Of a stretch of 64,000 nt of DNA, positions 45,901-57,808 are shown one piece after another. Under the pieces are notes generated by a model. That model saw only the letters and a list, made by a program, of their open reading frames with translations, was not told the origin of the DNA and did not search any database. A program made the position numbers and the translations under genes. The stretch lies in contig CM055111.1 of NCBI GenBank assembly GCA_029204225.1, forward strand, positions 15,451,497 to 15,515,496, given 5' to 3'. Numbering within the stretch: the stretch's first letter is position 1; every line of letters starts with the position of its first letter. Origin of the DNA: Diphasiastrum complanatum (lineage: Eukaryota; Streptophyta; Lycopodiopsida; Lycopodiales; Lycopodiaceae).

Positions 45901-47202
45901 GCTGATTTTTCTACATTGGCAGGATTGTTGGTTTGCTCCGTCGTGCTATACCAACAGGGTTAATATAAATTTTGTAGTGAAACGTATCGTTCCCACAAAG
46001 GATAGCGTTAGAAAGTTATGTTTTTGGTGTAATTATGGCAGGTGGTTTCGAATGTTATTCTGGTTGTCGACAAACATTAAAAAGTAACCAATATTACTTA
46101 TCTTTGGAATAGGTAATGTTAATGAATTCAGAACAACAATCTGGCTTCTATCGAATTGAAGAAAACGCGTTCTACAAATGAAATGTTATCAGAGTAGTAC
46201 ATCAGACTACACTTTGGCTGACTAAGGTGTCAACAGAGAATCGTTAATTGTTCGATGTATTCGCGACTGCGCAGACAATCAATTAATCGAGTTTGCGAAC
46301 TATTCGTTCCTAGACAATAGTCCTCAACAACTAAAGCCCAACTTAATGGTTAAAGAGCACGAATGGTTTTAGAGCACGTTAGAAACTTATGTCAATGCCA
46401 AATCAGGAAAACAGATCAGAGACTCAATTCTTCAGACAGGGACTGTCATCTCATTTGTATACATACAACTTAATTCAATGATCGTGCTAGACTGCACAAA
46501 GATAGACATTATTCGAGTGTCGAAAAGAAAGTATTCGCGACAAACGAATAAGATGATTTTAAGACAGTTCTTTAGAGCATGCTTTACGAAAACACAACAA
46601 ACGACTGTAATGCACTAGAGCGTCTGTTTGATCAGAGAGTAATTCACGAAATGCGTTAGAGATTGTTAGCAGACTCAAGATTACTCACACTCAACAGTGC
46701 GAAGAACAGAGATAAGGGAGAATAACTCACAGAACTCTATTCACTTCTTCATTATCTTACATAAGCATAAACTCTTCTCTCTCGATGATTGAGACTGAAG
46801 TGTGAGATTAATATATGTTCTACGGGACGAACAAACACACCTCTTAAACAATAGGTGCATCGCTCCCGCGAAAGGGTCTAGTTAAGAATTAAATTGAAAA
46901 TACGTTCAACTATACCATAAGAGGTGTACTTAACTATGAGTTAAAGTTACTCTAGTTTAACATGTCTTTTCATAACTAGTCGTTTCGTATGGATGACCTA
47001 GTTAAGGGTTATCCAAGGCAATGTCTTTTCCTATTAAAGGTCTAGCCCTTAATTTATAAGACAAGTACCTAGGAGATATATTCTCGAAAAATGACTTAGG
47101 CCTCTTCATGATTTATACTTAACCAGCTCATATCTTCATTTTCGAGTATATTATGCCATATTTATATTGATATTCAATTTTTGACATTTGCGTGGCATCA
47201 CA
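45901..47202 (-). mobile_element. Probable 3' LTR region of gypsy-2
   Basis: On the minus strand a purine run AGGAAGGGGATA (47,203-47,216) precedes TGTGATGCC at 47,202, the expected polypurine tract and LTR start downstream of the gypsy-2 coding region. The far end of the LTR was not located. The region contains no coding frame of note. Confidence 0.4.
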
Positions 47203-47216
47203 TATCCCCTTCCTCA
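47203..47216 (-). promoter_or_regulatory. Polypurine tract of gypsy-2
   Basis: On the minus strand GAGGAAGGGGATA lies just before a TGTG LTR start, as expected for the plus-strand primer of an LTR retrotransposon. Confidence 0.45.
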
Positions 47217-47801
47217 AATGTGAAACGTCCTCGTGAACATATCATCTTGGTTTTGAGGATTATTCGAGAAACATTCTTGTTCGTCAGATTTTCGTTGAGG
47301 CGAATTTTTTTTTTTTTCATATGATTCGTCCTTTAGATATTTCTTCAGAGAATATGTGTCTTGTTGTTGCGTTGAGTAGGTTGATTTTGAGTTGAAATTG
47401 TTTGATGAAAACTGGAATCAAACTTCAAAACATCTTCAAACTGCAAGGATCTAGCTTCAGTATCACAGATAGGCATCAACATGACAAAGACATGAATAGT
47501 ATTTATGAATTATTCAATTCTTCATATAGTTTCGGAGCTAGTTCCAAGTTCTGTTGAGCTTCGATCAGTAACAAATCTTCTTTGGATTTTGTATATCGGC
47601 CAATTGAGAGGTTGCCGAATTCTTCTAGTTTAATAGAGAGTAATGTTCCATCGAACAACTCCTGAGTCAACTTTGTATCTTCGTCTGAATCACTTCGTAG
47701 AGTGATTTCTTCAAGTATCGAGATGAGAATCTAATAAAATTGCTTTTAACATAAAGATTCTGAACAAAAAATAATGTCTTTTTCGCAAAGGTACCAAACT
47801 G
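47217..47801. other. Spacer between the gypsy-2 ORF and polypurine tract
   Basis: No coding frame recognised; it would be the 3' untranslated part of gypsy-2. Confidence 0.4.
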
Positions 47802-50155
47802 CTAAAATGAATATGTACAAAATTGCTTATATCTGAATGACTTCCTTCTATCCTGCAGATTATGTCGAATCTCCACAAAATGTTCTACAAGGTTTCGCTC
47901 CCAATCCACATATAGACTGAATAATTCTGGATACGCCATATTAATGTTGATCAGCAACCCTGCATCGTCGAATGCGCCTAAATTTGCAACAGCTTTGGGT
48001 TTGTATAATTGAAACTGCGACTTTCGCTTCCAAAAATGTTGCTTATTGTTTTCGTTCTGCAAAAATTGAAGTTCTTTGATGTGAATGTATTCGAGAGCAT
48101 ACATAGCCGAAGAGCCTATGCATAACTCTGTTGTCCCGAAAGGTAGGACTTTAAACTTTCCATGGATTATGCCCCAGCAGAGACATCCTTTCTGCTCGAT
48201 AGAAAGCTGTCGCTTCCAATCGTTGAAGACGATGCCTACTGCGCCTGGTAGCATCATATAATCCATACGTCATTGTAATTCAATGTTAAAAGCAGGTGGA
48301 CACCATTTTCAGAAGCGTTCAGCAAATGCACGGAATTCGTCAGCACATACCTTCGACGGATTCTGCCACATTCGCTTTGGCTGTGTAGATGCAGTTGCCA
48401 AGTCCTGAGTTTGCAACTCAACAGCTAGCTTCTGATCTTCCATTTGTTGTTGGAGATCTCACAGCTCCTGTTCGAGCTTGTCAATCTTTACGATTGCTTC
48501 TAGATACTCGGGATGGTCTGAGGCTCTGGTGCAGGCATGCACAGATGGAATTTGTTGTGTAAGGTCATCAATTCTGAGTAAGGCCTGAAAGTACTCGTCG
48601 TGTGCATCTGGTCCGCTGCAAGATGGGTTAGCTTCACTCGAAAACTCCATTAGCTCTGCCAATTCTTCCTCGACAAGAGCCTTCGAATCCTCGAGTGGTT
48701 GTAGGAACTCAACTCGAAAATTGTCGAGCATCTGACCTTGGAGCTGGTTTAGCTTCGTGAGGTCGACTGTAACGAACCCTGCATTGGTGCATATAGAGAG
48801 AGCAACTTTTGCCTTTAGTCTTCTCATTCATTCCTCTTGGAAATGTTTCTGGAGCGCGACATTATGTTGATTTGCAGTTGTCAGTTGCTGCTTTAAAGAA
48901 TCATTTTGAGTCTGATAATTATCAGACTTGGCCTCAATCGCCTTATTGATCTGTTTTAAAAAATTAGCTTCCTTTATTAAGGTTTGAAGCTGTGTGTTGA
49001 GAGAATGATTTCGTTCAATCAGCTTTGTGTTTTCTGATTCGAGCGAATCAATCTTCTCGAAAGACGCCTTGAGATCCTCTTGGCATCTCCTTTCTGAGTT
49101 GACAAATTCCATCGTAATTTGCTGGTGGTACTTGTTCAACTCATACACTTCAGCCACTAGGTTTTTGGCTTTCTCGGTCATAGTGCGAAACCACTGGGGC
49201 TGGTCGTTTGGTTGTTCTTCATTTGCCACATGTGCCCCAGTGTCGCCTTCAGCAGTTGTTTGTCTTTTTCTGATGTATCAGACTGAGTTGCGTCATCATC
49301 AGAGGAGGAGGCCCTCGTCTGCTTTTGAGATGTGGAAGCAGATGCGTGCTGTGAAGAATCAACAACAGCAGCAGTAGCTCCATCAGCCTCCATCGCCACA
49401 GTTGGGACTAGTTCCGACTGGGATGGTGCAACGTCAATGTCCATAGTAGTGGTAGCTGCTACTTCGACGGTTGGTGCAATTTTAGTAACGAGGCCGGAAA
49501 TATCAATTGGCTTGGAGGCCAACATTCTTCCCGTCAGCAATGTTTTCTCTTGCTCGTTCAAAATGTCAAAATGGACGCATAGCCGAGAGACATGTGCTCC
49601 AACTCCAGAAATTTTTTGGTGCTTGATCCAGCGCAAAAATGCTTTATATCTAATAGTGCCGAAACAAACCGGATTACCCGCAAGTGCGTCTAAGATGTAA
49701 CCAAAATTTTGCACTGAAATTGTCGCATCAACATCCGTCAAAAAGAGTACTTGGTTTGCAAATTTACAAAACATCTTAAATGTGGTATCACGAATCATAG
49801 AGATCTTGTACCCCTTCATGGGTACGAAGCAATTGTTAAGGAAGTGGGCAGCTTCATCCACCGAATCCTTATTTGTTGAGATCATCTTCCCATCCATCGG
49901 TAATCCAAGGGCTGTGCAAAACAAGTCTTCAGAGATAGTGAAGAATTTGCCTCGCACATGGACTTTGAAATCAACCTCCGAAATGGAATGAATGGAGTTG
50001 ACAAACTTTGTACTGACTTCGGAGAGGATGATGGAGGGGTCCACTTTTAAATTACCCAACCTGCATCGATCCAAAAAGGACTGGATGGATGCCAGGCAGA
50101 TTCCTGCGCGTGCTTTCGAGATGATGTTAGAGCTTGAACTGGATCCAGAAGCCAT
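47802..50155 (-). pseudogene. Long ORF downstream of gypsy-2 pol; plant-transposon-protein-like N-terminus, coiled coil
   Basis: On the minus strand pieces at 50,155-49,178, 49,229-48,828, 48,827-48,459 and 48,266-47,802 align end to end. They are separated by a frameshift near 49,200, a single in-frame TGA at 48,828-48,830 and stops near 48,270, implying one former protein of about 750-800 residues. The N-terminus (FVNSIHSISEVDFKVHVRGK, then ALGLPMDGK and LRWIKHQKISGVGAHVSRL) resembles the domain annotated in plants as putative plant transposon protein. Next are an Ala/Thr/Ser-rich region and long coiled coils (KIDSLESENTKLIERNHSLN, DKLEQEL). The C-terminal part is unrecognised. It follows integrase on the same strand, where env-like or other extra ORFs sit in plant gypsy elements. 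Function unknown. Confidence 0.6.
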
Positions 50156-50558
50156 TGTTTGAATTTTTCACGAAAGCTCGTAGATCGCAATAGGTCGCAA
50201 ATGAATGCTTTGATCGCAAAGAGAATGTGCACAGGAAAGCATAAAATCGCAGGCAAAAAGTGTAAGGAAGAAAAATGAAAAATAACTCTGATTTGCAGTA
50301 GCGGTGTGGAAGGGATGATGACGTGGCATGGTGACTTGACATCTGACACTTCCATTTATGGAGTACGTGCATGGGTCAGTGTTTGAAACTATGATTTGAC
50401 AGATCGATCTTTAATGACGGAAGACCGTTTTTGAAAAGAAAACAAATAAATTAAGGAAAAACAATATCTGTTTTGATATGTGAGTGTACACACGTGTGAA
50501 TAATGAGGATCATGTGGCCATCATCTTTAATAGAGGGATGTAAAAAGTAGGTAGATAG
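50156..50558. other. Leader upstream of the gypsy-2 extra ORF
   Basis: AT-rich sequence between the ORF start and the TTCnnGAA cluster. No gene seen. Confidence 0.4.
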
Positions 50559-50958
50559 ATTCTTGAAAGATTCTCAAAAAGGTAGGTTGAGAGATTCTCG
50601 AAGGATACTAGAAAGTTTCTAGAATATTTCGCGAAACATTCTTGAGAGATTCTAGAAAATGATATAGAACTTCACAAAAAATTCTCGACAATGTTAAGCG
50701 TCATCCTAGAAAATTTCTCAAAAAATTAAAGAAAAAAAATACTAAAAAGATTCTAGAAAAATTTTCGAAAGAAAAAAAAATGACAAGTTTTAGTTCACAG
50801 TTAGAGTGTCGCGAAAGTTTCTCGAAAAGTTCTCGAAAATACTTTGAAAAATAATTTAAAAGATTTAAGAGAAGACAAGAAAAATTCTCGAAAAATTCAC
50901 GAAACAGTTTGAACAAATGTTGAACAGTGGTAGAAAAGTTCACGAAAATTTCTAGAAA
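50559..50958. promoter_or_regulatory. Cluster of TTCnnGAA dyads (heat-shock-element-like)
   Basis: Within 400 bp there are eleven TTCnnGAA palindromes, at about 50,560, 50,595, 50,617, 50,628, 50,650, 50,751, 50,819, 50,830, 50,886, 50,897 and 50,950, plus TTCACGAA at 50,939. TTCnnGAA is the core of plant heat shock elements, several of which control heat-induced copia elements such as ONSEN. Here the cluster lies between integrase and the downstream ORF, so it could be an internal promoter. It could also be an expanded simple repeat. Confidence 0.45.
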
Positions 50959-51049
50959 AGAAAAAAAAGTCGCGAACATTATCAGAAAAATACTAGAAAA
51001 TAATAAGAATAAAAATAAATAAATAAAAAAAATTCTGATCAAAGGTAGT

Positions 51050-52058
51050 ATTTTTTTAGTTTGGACCCGTTAATACGTGTAGGTAACAGTTCCCCTTCAA
51101 GTGATTGAAGTTGCACATAACCATTGTCAAACACCTCTATGACTTTAAAAGGTCCAAGCCATCGCATATGGAGTTTTCTTGAGAACTTTTGATGGCGACT
51201 GTCATATATCAGCGCATAATCATCAACTTTAAGATCACATTTTTTTATATGACTGTCATATTTCTTCTTTCTTTGTTCCTAGATTTCCTTCGTTAATTTT
51301 TGTGAAGACTCACAAGCTTCAGCTAGTTCTTCAATATTAGTCAACCTTTCGTTTATACATTCTACATTTGTTCGTTGAGCTTGGATACGAAAAGTTTTGG
51401 CCTCAAATTCAATTGGCAGAATAGGATGCATACCATATGTCAGAAAATATGGTGTCTGTTTCGTCGTGATTTTCTCTGTATTACGATAAGCCCAAAGAAC
51501 TGATGGTAGTTTCTGATCCCAATCTGTTGCGTGTGCAATAATAATTTTAGTCAGGATCTTACATAAAATTCCATTAGCTCTTTCTGTCAACCCGTTTGCT
51601 TTTGGATTATACGGCGTAGTTTTTCTGTGTTTGATAAGGAAATAAGTTGTCAGCAACCGTATAGTGTCATTTAAAAAATGTGTACCTCGGTCACTTACTA
51701 GTTCGAGTGGACAACCATATGTGGTGATAATACTTTTGAATAAGAACGTCGCGACAATTTTTGCATCATTTCTTTTTGTCACCTCTGCTTCCACGTTCTT
51801 TGTAGCATAATCCGTTGCAACTAGAATATATCAACATTTCGTATGTCGGGTAACAGGTTTAATTGGACCGACAAAGTCAATCCCCCACTTCTCGAATGGT
51901 GCAACAGGAAGGATTAGTGTCAACGAAAAATTCATTGATTTTGTAGGCTTATCAGATCTTTGGCATGGATCACATGAACGAATAAAGTTTGATACATCCT
52001 TGAACATTGTTGGCCACCAATACTTGGTAGTCAATATCTTATTAATTGTGTTCTTCAA
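51050..52058 (-). pseudogene. Gypsy-2 integrase
   Basis: On the minus strand the zinc-binding part is at 52,058-51,960 (TKYWWPTMFKDVSNFIRSCD, then CQRSDKP). The core follows, with WGIDFVGPIKP near 51,880, CPLELVSDRGTHFLND near 51,700-51,650 and YNPKANGLTERANGILCKIL near 51,600-51,540. The C-terminal part is at about 51,250-51,055 (LHMRWLGPFKVIEVFDNGYV). The D,D,E residues of the catalytic triad are present. An in-frame stop at about 51,828 and another near 51,280 split the frame. It would join element DNA to the genome. Confidence 0.8.
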
Positions 52059-52163
52059 AGCAAAATGTCCACCAACATCTTCTGAGTGTAAGGCTTTAAT
52101 GACCTTTTTAATGTCTTCGGATTCGAGACATCTTCGAAGCTGATGATTTGCACCAAGCTTGTA

Positions 52164-52604
52164 CTAAACATTGTTAATAATTGTATAAGGTGCTACCTTA
52201 TATTGAAAAACTGTCTTTTGCTCCAAATCATAACCATTCGGATATATCTGATCCTTGAGATAAGTAATGATATCAGAATATAACGAATTTGTAGATGAAA
52301 TCTCGAATAAATGTTCGTCTGAAAAATCATCATTGATAGGGTCTTCAATTTTTCCAGTGCTGAGTCGCGATAGATAATCAGCATTTGTATGATACTTTCC
52401 TTGACGAAGCTCTACTTGATAAGTGAATTCTTGCAGAAGTAGAACCCATCGAGCAATTTGTCCTGATAGATCTAGTTTATTTACAAGATACTTAAGAGCA
52501 TAATGATCCACATGAAAAATAAATGCATATCCCAACAAATAATGCCGAAATTTTTTAACAGTGAAAATTATGCCAAGTGCTTCTCTTTCTGTAGCCGAAT
52601 ACAA
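52164..52604 (-). pseudogene. Gypsy-2 RNase H, cut off by a copia fragment
   Basis: The minus-strand frame begins YSATEREALGIIFTVKKFRH and continues HVDHYALKYLVNK and GKYHTNADYLSRL, the second half of gypsy RNase H. The first half and all of RT are missing: at about 52,605 the sequence changes to copia DNA on the plus strand. An insertion or a rearrangement removed the 5' part of gypsy-2. Confidence 0.8.
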
Positions 52605-52611
52605 TCAGGAT

Positions 52612-52851
52612 ACCACAAGGAGGACCATGCACGATGATGATGGACTCTCAGAGTGCCATTTATCTATCCTAGGATCCATTCTTCCATTCAAAGACAAAAC
52701 ACATACCTCTGAAGTACCATCACATTCAAGATTCGATCTCGAAAGGAGAGCTCCAAGTCCAATACATAAAATTTGAAGACATGATTGCAGATCTGCTCAC
52801 GAAGCCACTCGACAAGCCATTCTTCGCAAAGCTACAAGGTTCAAGATGGAG
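52612..52851 (+). pseudogene. Copia RNase H tail
   Basis: The plus strand carries IKFEDMIADLLTKPLDKPFF near 52,765-52,825, the conserved end of copia polyproteins (MIADLLTKPL). A purine-rich TCAAGATGGAG follows, then the LTR. Upstream coding sequence is lost or scrambled. The junction with gypsy-2 is near 52,605. Confidence 0.7.
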
Positions 52852-53585
52852 TGTCAGAAATGGTGAACTCCTGCAACTTTGCCACGACGCGAAATAAAGC
52901 GAAACGAAATGAAGGTCCAATGGCGAACAATTCGCGAAAGTCAACGTACCTCAAAATCCCTAAGACACAAAATGAAGCGAAACTCGAAGGTCAAATGATT
53001 TTCGAAAGTCAAACATGCATCCAGGACCAAAAAGACATGACACGAAATAAAAAGAAATGAAAGAAAATTTTTTGCACTATCAACTGGCAGCTCAACAGGC
53101 GTGGAGTCTTAAACTTCACACCTAGTTGAAACGACTAGCAATAACGGAGAGTAACTGATTAGTTGATTAGCGTTAACTACTCTTGTAATTCTCTGTTTAG
53201 CTATCTTGTAAACTCCACACAGTGGAGATATAAACTATTTTTCTAGATCAAAATAGATATAGAGAATGTGCGTGAGTAGAGCAAAAAAGAAAAAGATTAG
53301 AAACGAAATAGTTGTGCATGAAAGTCTACCAACGAGTAGAACACAACGAAAGAGCAGAGCGTCAGGCCGCCAACGAGCGAGACACTAACCATCTCGCTCT
53401 AAAAAATTAAACTGATAATATAGTTTCTCTATCTCGTGCATCTCCTTGTCTTCCGTTGTCTTGATTGCTAGGATGAAATCTATTTTGTGATCTGTAGTTG
53501 CGTGTCTAGGCTCTTGTAAGCTTTCGCACAAGAAAATACAAAGAAACAAATACGTTCGCAATACAAAATAAACCCTTTCGCTACA
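52852..53585 (+). repeat. Probable 3' LTR of the copia fragment
   Basis: It starts TGTCAGAAATGG directly after the polypurine-like GATGGAG and ends at CGCTACA, giving TGT...ACA tips and 734 bp. It contains repeated CGAAA-type words and a TATA-like region near 53,230. No second LTR is present, so the right border is a guess. Confidence 0.5.
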
Positions 53586-54299
53586 ATACCAAGTAGCTAG
53601 TTGAAATATACACGATTAAAACTTTTCATACATTACTTAAATACGCTACCCACAAATTGATTAGCATGGCATAAGCCCTAATACAATAACATTAGGCCTT
53701 GGCCTATTGCTAAATACCTTTATGCTGTTTGGGAAGACTAGACTATGATTTATAAATGCTATTTATGTTGTTAAGTAGTATTGCTACATTTGGACGAGGA
53801 TAACAACTGATGCTCAGCTATGACACTTGTCATCTCCACGATACTAGCTCCTGTGGTTTTGTGTTGTGGGATGGTGGCAGGTATCAGCTAGACATCTTGA
53901 AAGTGGCTATGCTTTATGGTGTTTTTTTAGTACTATATTTTACTTTTTATCTCATTGTAACCTTGTTGGAATATGAGTAAAGGCTTCAAAGAAGAAATAT
54001 CTTGGTGCATTTATTCATAACAAAAACTAGTAGGTACATTGATGAAAAAGATATGTACACCCCGAAGGGGAAGTTTAAGCAAAAGTAAGCTCAAACAAGA
54101 GCGAAGCTTGCACTAAAGCTAAGATTAATCCATATCTTGGCATTAAAAATAAAGGTGCAAAAACTATGATGATGTCAGTGGGAGTCTACCAACTGACTGC
54201 AGCAGATCCGAAAAGTGATGAGGTGGTGAGTTGGCTAATGAAGGGAGATGAGATGTAGCAAACCAAACTATCGTCGCCCGTTGTAGGATTGGTAGGGCC
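53586..54299. other. No gene seen
   Basis: AT-rich DNA between the copia LTR and the RLE-type retrotransposon; no open frame of note. Confidence 0.4.
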
Positions 54300-57200
54300 T
54301 AACCACATTGCAGGGCAATGGAAATACGTTGTTTGAAAGAAGCCATGAGAATAGAACTAGGAATACCTTGACGCACTGCCGCCTGATGAGAACACATGCG
54401 AAGAAATTTCTCAAAGCGTCGATGCAAGGTGCCATAAGTCTCAATTGCCAGGGCAATGAAAGCATATCAGTAGGGTGCCTGTTGGAGTAGTTTTTTTTTC
54501 TTCTCTTGTGCTGCCACGTCTATCGCTTCGTCAGGTGTGAAGGCAGAGCAAGGCAATAGGTCACCATGCATGGGATCAGCAACACCAACATTTGCCAAAG
54601 TACGAAGCCCATCCTGGGAGAGGACAATGTCAACACATTTGCGGGAAGAGTGGGTTGTGGTAGAAGGAAAGACATGAGACTGCTCTCTGAAGAAATGGAA
54701 TCCTCCATCTCTGGCTATAGCGGCCGCTGCATCTTTGACAACATCATGCGTAGTTGTGCACTCACTTCCAAAAGGATAGCAGAGGAGGTGGATAGCAAGA
54801 GCATCCATAGGGTGACCACAAACACACCTGGAGAGACCCAAGATTGAAGGATGAGGTAGTCCCAAGCGAAGATGAAGAGCAGTGGTGAGATGGCTGAAGA
54901 CAACCAAAATGAAGGAATAACAGACCAGCCCTTGCAGTTGGACCCGTCGATGCAATGCCGAAAGAGCCTCAGAGAGCATGCTGGAAAGGATTTGCTTGTG
55001 CATGCGCTCCAAGAGGGTTTCTTGCAGGTGATCAGGATTGAAAGTGAGGAGTTGTTCAAAAGGAGGAAGACATGCTTAGACAGAGAGGGAGAGCAGCTCT
55101 CACAGCGATGAGGAGGAGCTAAAAAGGCAGAGAACCGATATCCACATGAGCAATGCAATTTTCCAAGAGAGGACGAAAGCCAAAAAGGAACCGAGAAGAC
55201 AAAGTAGCGGCGACAAGAGCCCATCTCCCAAGGAAAACTGCAATGCAGAAGAAACCATAGAGAGAAAACCCACACTCCCACAAGAAATGGGTAATCGAGC
55301 TTGGTTTTGAGCTGAAAGAGTCTCCACACCATCCAAAGAACCCGGGCCCAAAAGGCGGCCAAAAACATCCATAATAGAGTCGTCAAGAAAGATGCAAAAA
55401 GTCTTGAGTAGAAGGGAAAGTGCGCAATAAGAAGGACACTGGATAAGGCAAGACGTCAAGATGCCAAACGCGACCTGAGTGTCACCCAACTGGGGAAGCA
55501 GATCTGAATGAGCAACATCCTCTTGGAGAGCCTCACCAAGAAAAACAGAGCTGAAGGAAGCAGACCCAAAAGGAACACCTAGAATGCGAATGCCATCCAA
55601 GGGAGCAAGAAAGCCTTGAGAAGGAACAAAGTCTAGAGGAAGACCTACTTGAGACCACACTGAGCACTTGTGAGGTTGAATATACACACCAAGAGAAGCC
55701 AGCTGCTCAGAGAAATGATGAAAGACATGAAGCACGATAGGAGTAGGACCAACAATATGAGTGTCATCAGCAATTGAAGAAATTAACCAGGAGGAAAAGG
55801 CCTCTACAGAAGCTCAAAGGGCACGTAAATGAGCCAGAGTGAAAAGAGGATCACCTTGACGAGCACCCGCTACAGACTGGATAGTAGAAAGATCCCCAGA
55901 GCACACATGGTGATTGTAAATGAGGGGAGTCTCAGTAGCATAGAACAACCGCACAAATGGAATAAGTTGAGACAACTCACGTCCAGCCGCCCACAGCTTC
56001 GGAAAGATTGTAGCTCTAGAAATAGAGTTAAAAGCATTGGAAACATTCACTTGGAGAACAACCTAGTTAGGATGGAAATCAAGTGTGGCACGCAAACCAT
56101 GAATGATAGCTTCATAGCCGCCAAGAGATGCCAAACTGATGAGGGGAGAAAAAAGAGACAAAAGTCTATTGAAACTAAAAATGGATAGAGCGACTTACAA
56201 GACGGAGGAGGACTTTGCCAATAGCGATAGGACGGACGCCAACCGAGGCTTTAGTCATAGCGATCAAACCAGATGCAAAAAAAAGATGTGCAACAGAAGA
56301 AGGAATGTGACCAGAGGCGAGAAAAGAGCAGACCTGAAAGAGTTGAACAAAGCCACTAGCAGAGTTTTCAAGAGGAAAACAATCATGAAGTGTTCATAGA
56401 CCAAACCAGAGGGACCACCAATAGCAAGACGAGGACTACAATGGAAGGCACAAGAGAAAGAATCATGATCAAGCACCAAGTCAATATCAAGCACAAAGTC
56501 CTCCACAAACAAGGGAAGAACATCTTTAGAAGCAGGATGAAGAGCTTGGAGAGCAGCAACAATATCAGCAGCAGGGGGAGCGGGCATGAGAGGAGCTAAA
56601 GCTTGAGCTGCACGAGAATACTCACCAACTTGCCCAAGATGCAGAGTGCGACAAAGGCGACGGTGGAGAGGTGGGGCGCCTTGAGCTTGAGAGTCTTGTG
56701 AGTTGAACAACAAGTGTGTGCTGACAATGACCAAAGTGTTCATCATGAAGCGTTTCCCAGTCTCCTGATAGAAAGCGACAAAGGCGAACATGAGTTTCTT
56801 TATTACCAGCATCTCCACCTCTCGGAGGGAGGACAAGACAACAAAGGGAAAAAAGAAGAAACAAATTCCAAGCCACAATGTCAAAGGGGTCAATAGCCAA
56901 GAGATCAAGGCGAAGGCATAGCAAGTTGAGTTTCACGATGGAGAGTGAGGGAAATATGAAAGTAGAGTCTTGGACGAGGGAAGCCCAATGGAAAAGTGCC
57001 GAGGACGTCAAAGGAAAAAATTTAGACCAAGCTGAAGTAGAGGGCGAATGGGGTTCTGAGAGAGGAGGGCAATCTTGAGACGACTGAAGCAACGTAGGAC
57101 AAGAACGCTGGTGATGGACAAGACCTCCTCTAGGAGAGAAGAAATGACCACAAGCATGACAAGGAACCCGTGCAGGGGGTTGAGAAGGCAATGCAACAAG

Positions 57201-57395
57201 GGTCGAAGGAGGTTCACAACCAAATGCAGTGCCAAGGGAAGAGCTGACCGAAGGAGAAACAAAGGGTGTTGAGACAAGCATGGAACCATCAGCAAAAAAC
57301 ATAGTCTGACATGAATGAGGAGGGAAGTCTAGAGGAGGAGAGACAACAAGTTGTTTTTGACTGAGAGGATAAAGTCGAGAGATGTCTGAAGCCAT
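54300..57395 (-). pseudogene. Non-LTR retrotransposon with restriction-like endonuclease layout (R2/NeSL-like)
   Basis: Minus strand, near full length, in several frames. The start ATG at 57,395 leads to a C2H2-type finger near 57,105-57,165 (VPCHACGHFFSPRGGLVHHQ, then RSCP). A thumb-less upstream region follows, with CRTLHLGQVGEYSRAAQAL near 56,640 and GGPSGLVYEH near 56,410. RT motifs are VGVRPIAIGKVLLRLV (about 56,235), SNAFNSISRA (about 56,030), GARQGDPL (about 55,855) and the catalytic ADDTHIVGP (about 55,765). The C-terminus has a knuckle C-x-C-x9-H-x3-C (CVCGHPMD...H...C, about 54,830) and a PD-(D/E)XK-like stretch ending IALAIETYG near 54,430. This N-finger, RT, CCHC, endonuclease order is that of R2/NeSL-type elements, not of L1. 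Frameshifts near 55,110, 55,800 and 56,260 inactivate it. Confidence 0.65.
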
Positions 57396-57486
57396 GAGAA
57401 CAACTGTACAAAGAGATCCTTGAGATGGACCACCTCACCAACTGACTGAAATCTTTCTTATATTTTTTTATTTTTTTTCACACGGA

Positions 57487-57792
57487 ATGTCGTTAACCTC
57501 GATGGAGCCGTCAACCGATGTAAAGCTATTCATCCTGCTTCTGAACTCCTGCCAATTACCTATGCAACTTAGTGATTGCCGGTCTACTGCGCTGTCGCTC
57601 TTCAAACAAAAACCTCCAATAATCGAGTGTTTTTCATACGCATGTTCATATGGCATGCTTCAGGATGACACATGGATTGCTAAACCCTTTGCTCCTTTCC
57701 ACACTTTATGTGAACTCGATGATAAAATTCCAGCAAGTTCACACGTGTGGGGAATGATTCTCAAGAATGATCTTGTTAAGCTTTGTGTTTAG
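57487..57792 (+). CDS. Unrecognised 101-codon ORF
   Basis: Open frame MSLTSMEPSTDVKLFILL... to LKNDLVKLCV and TAG, uninterrupted in DNA where chance frames are short. It has six Cys and no signal peptide or obvious domain. It lies between the start of the R2-like element and the foldback element. It could be an exon or transposon fragment; I do not recognise it. Confidence 0.25.
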   Translation: MSLTSMEPSTDVKLFILLLNSCQLPMQLSDCRSTALSLFKQKPPIIECFSYACSYGMLQDDTWIAKPFAPFHTLCELDDKIPASSHVWGMILKNDLVKLCV

Positions 57793-57808
57793 CACATAAA
57801 TTGATTCC

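Noticed and set aside
46180-46200. TGTTATCAGAGTAG as an initiator-Met primer binding site on the plus strand
   Set aside because: No LTR end or coding region of a plus-strand element fits; the region belongs more naturally to the minus-strand gypsy-2.
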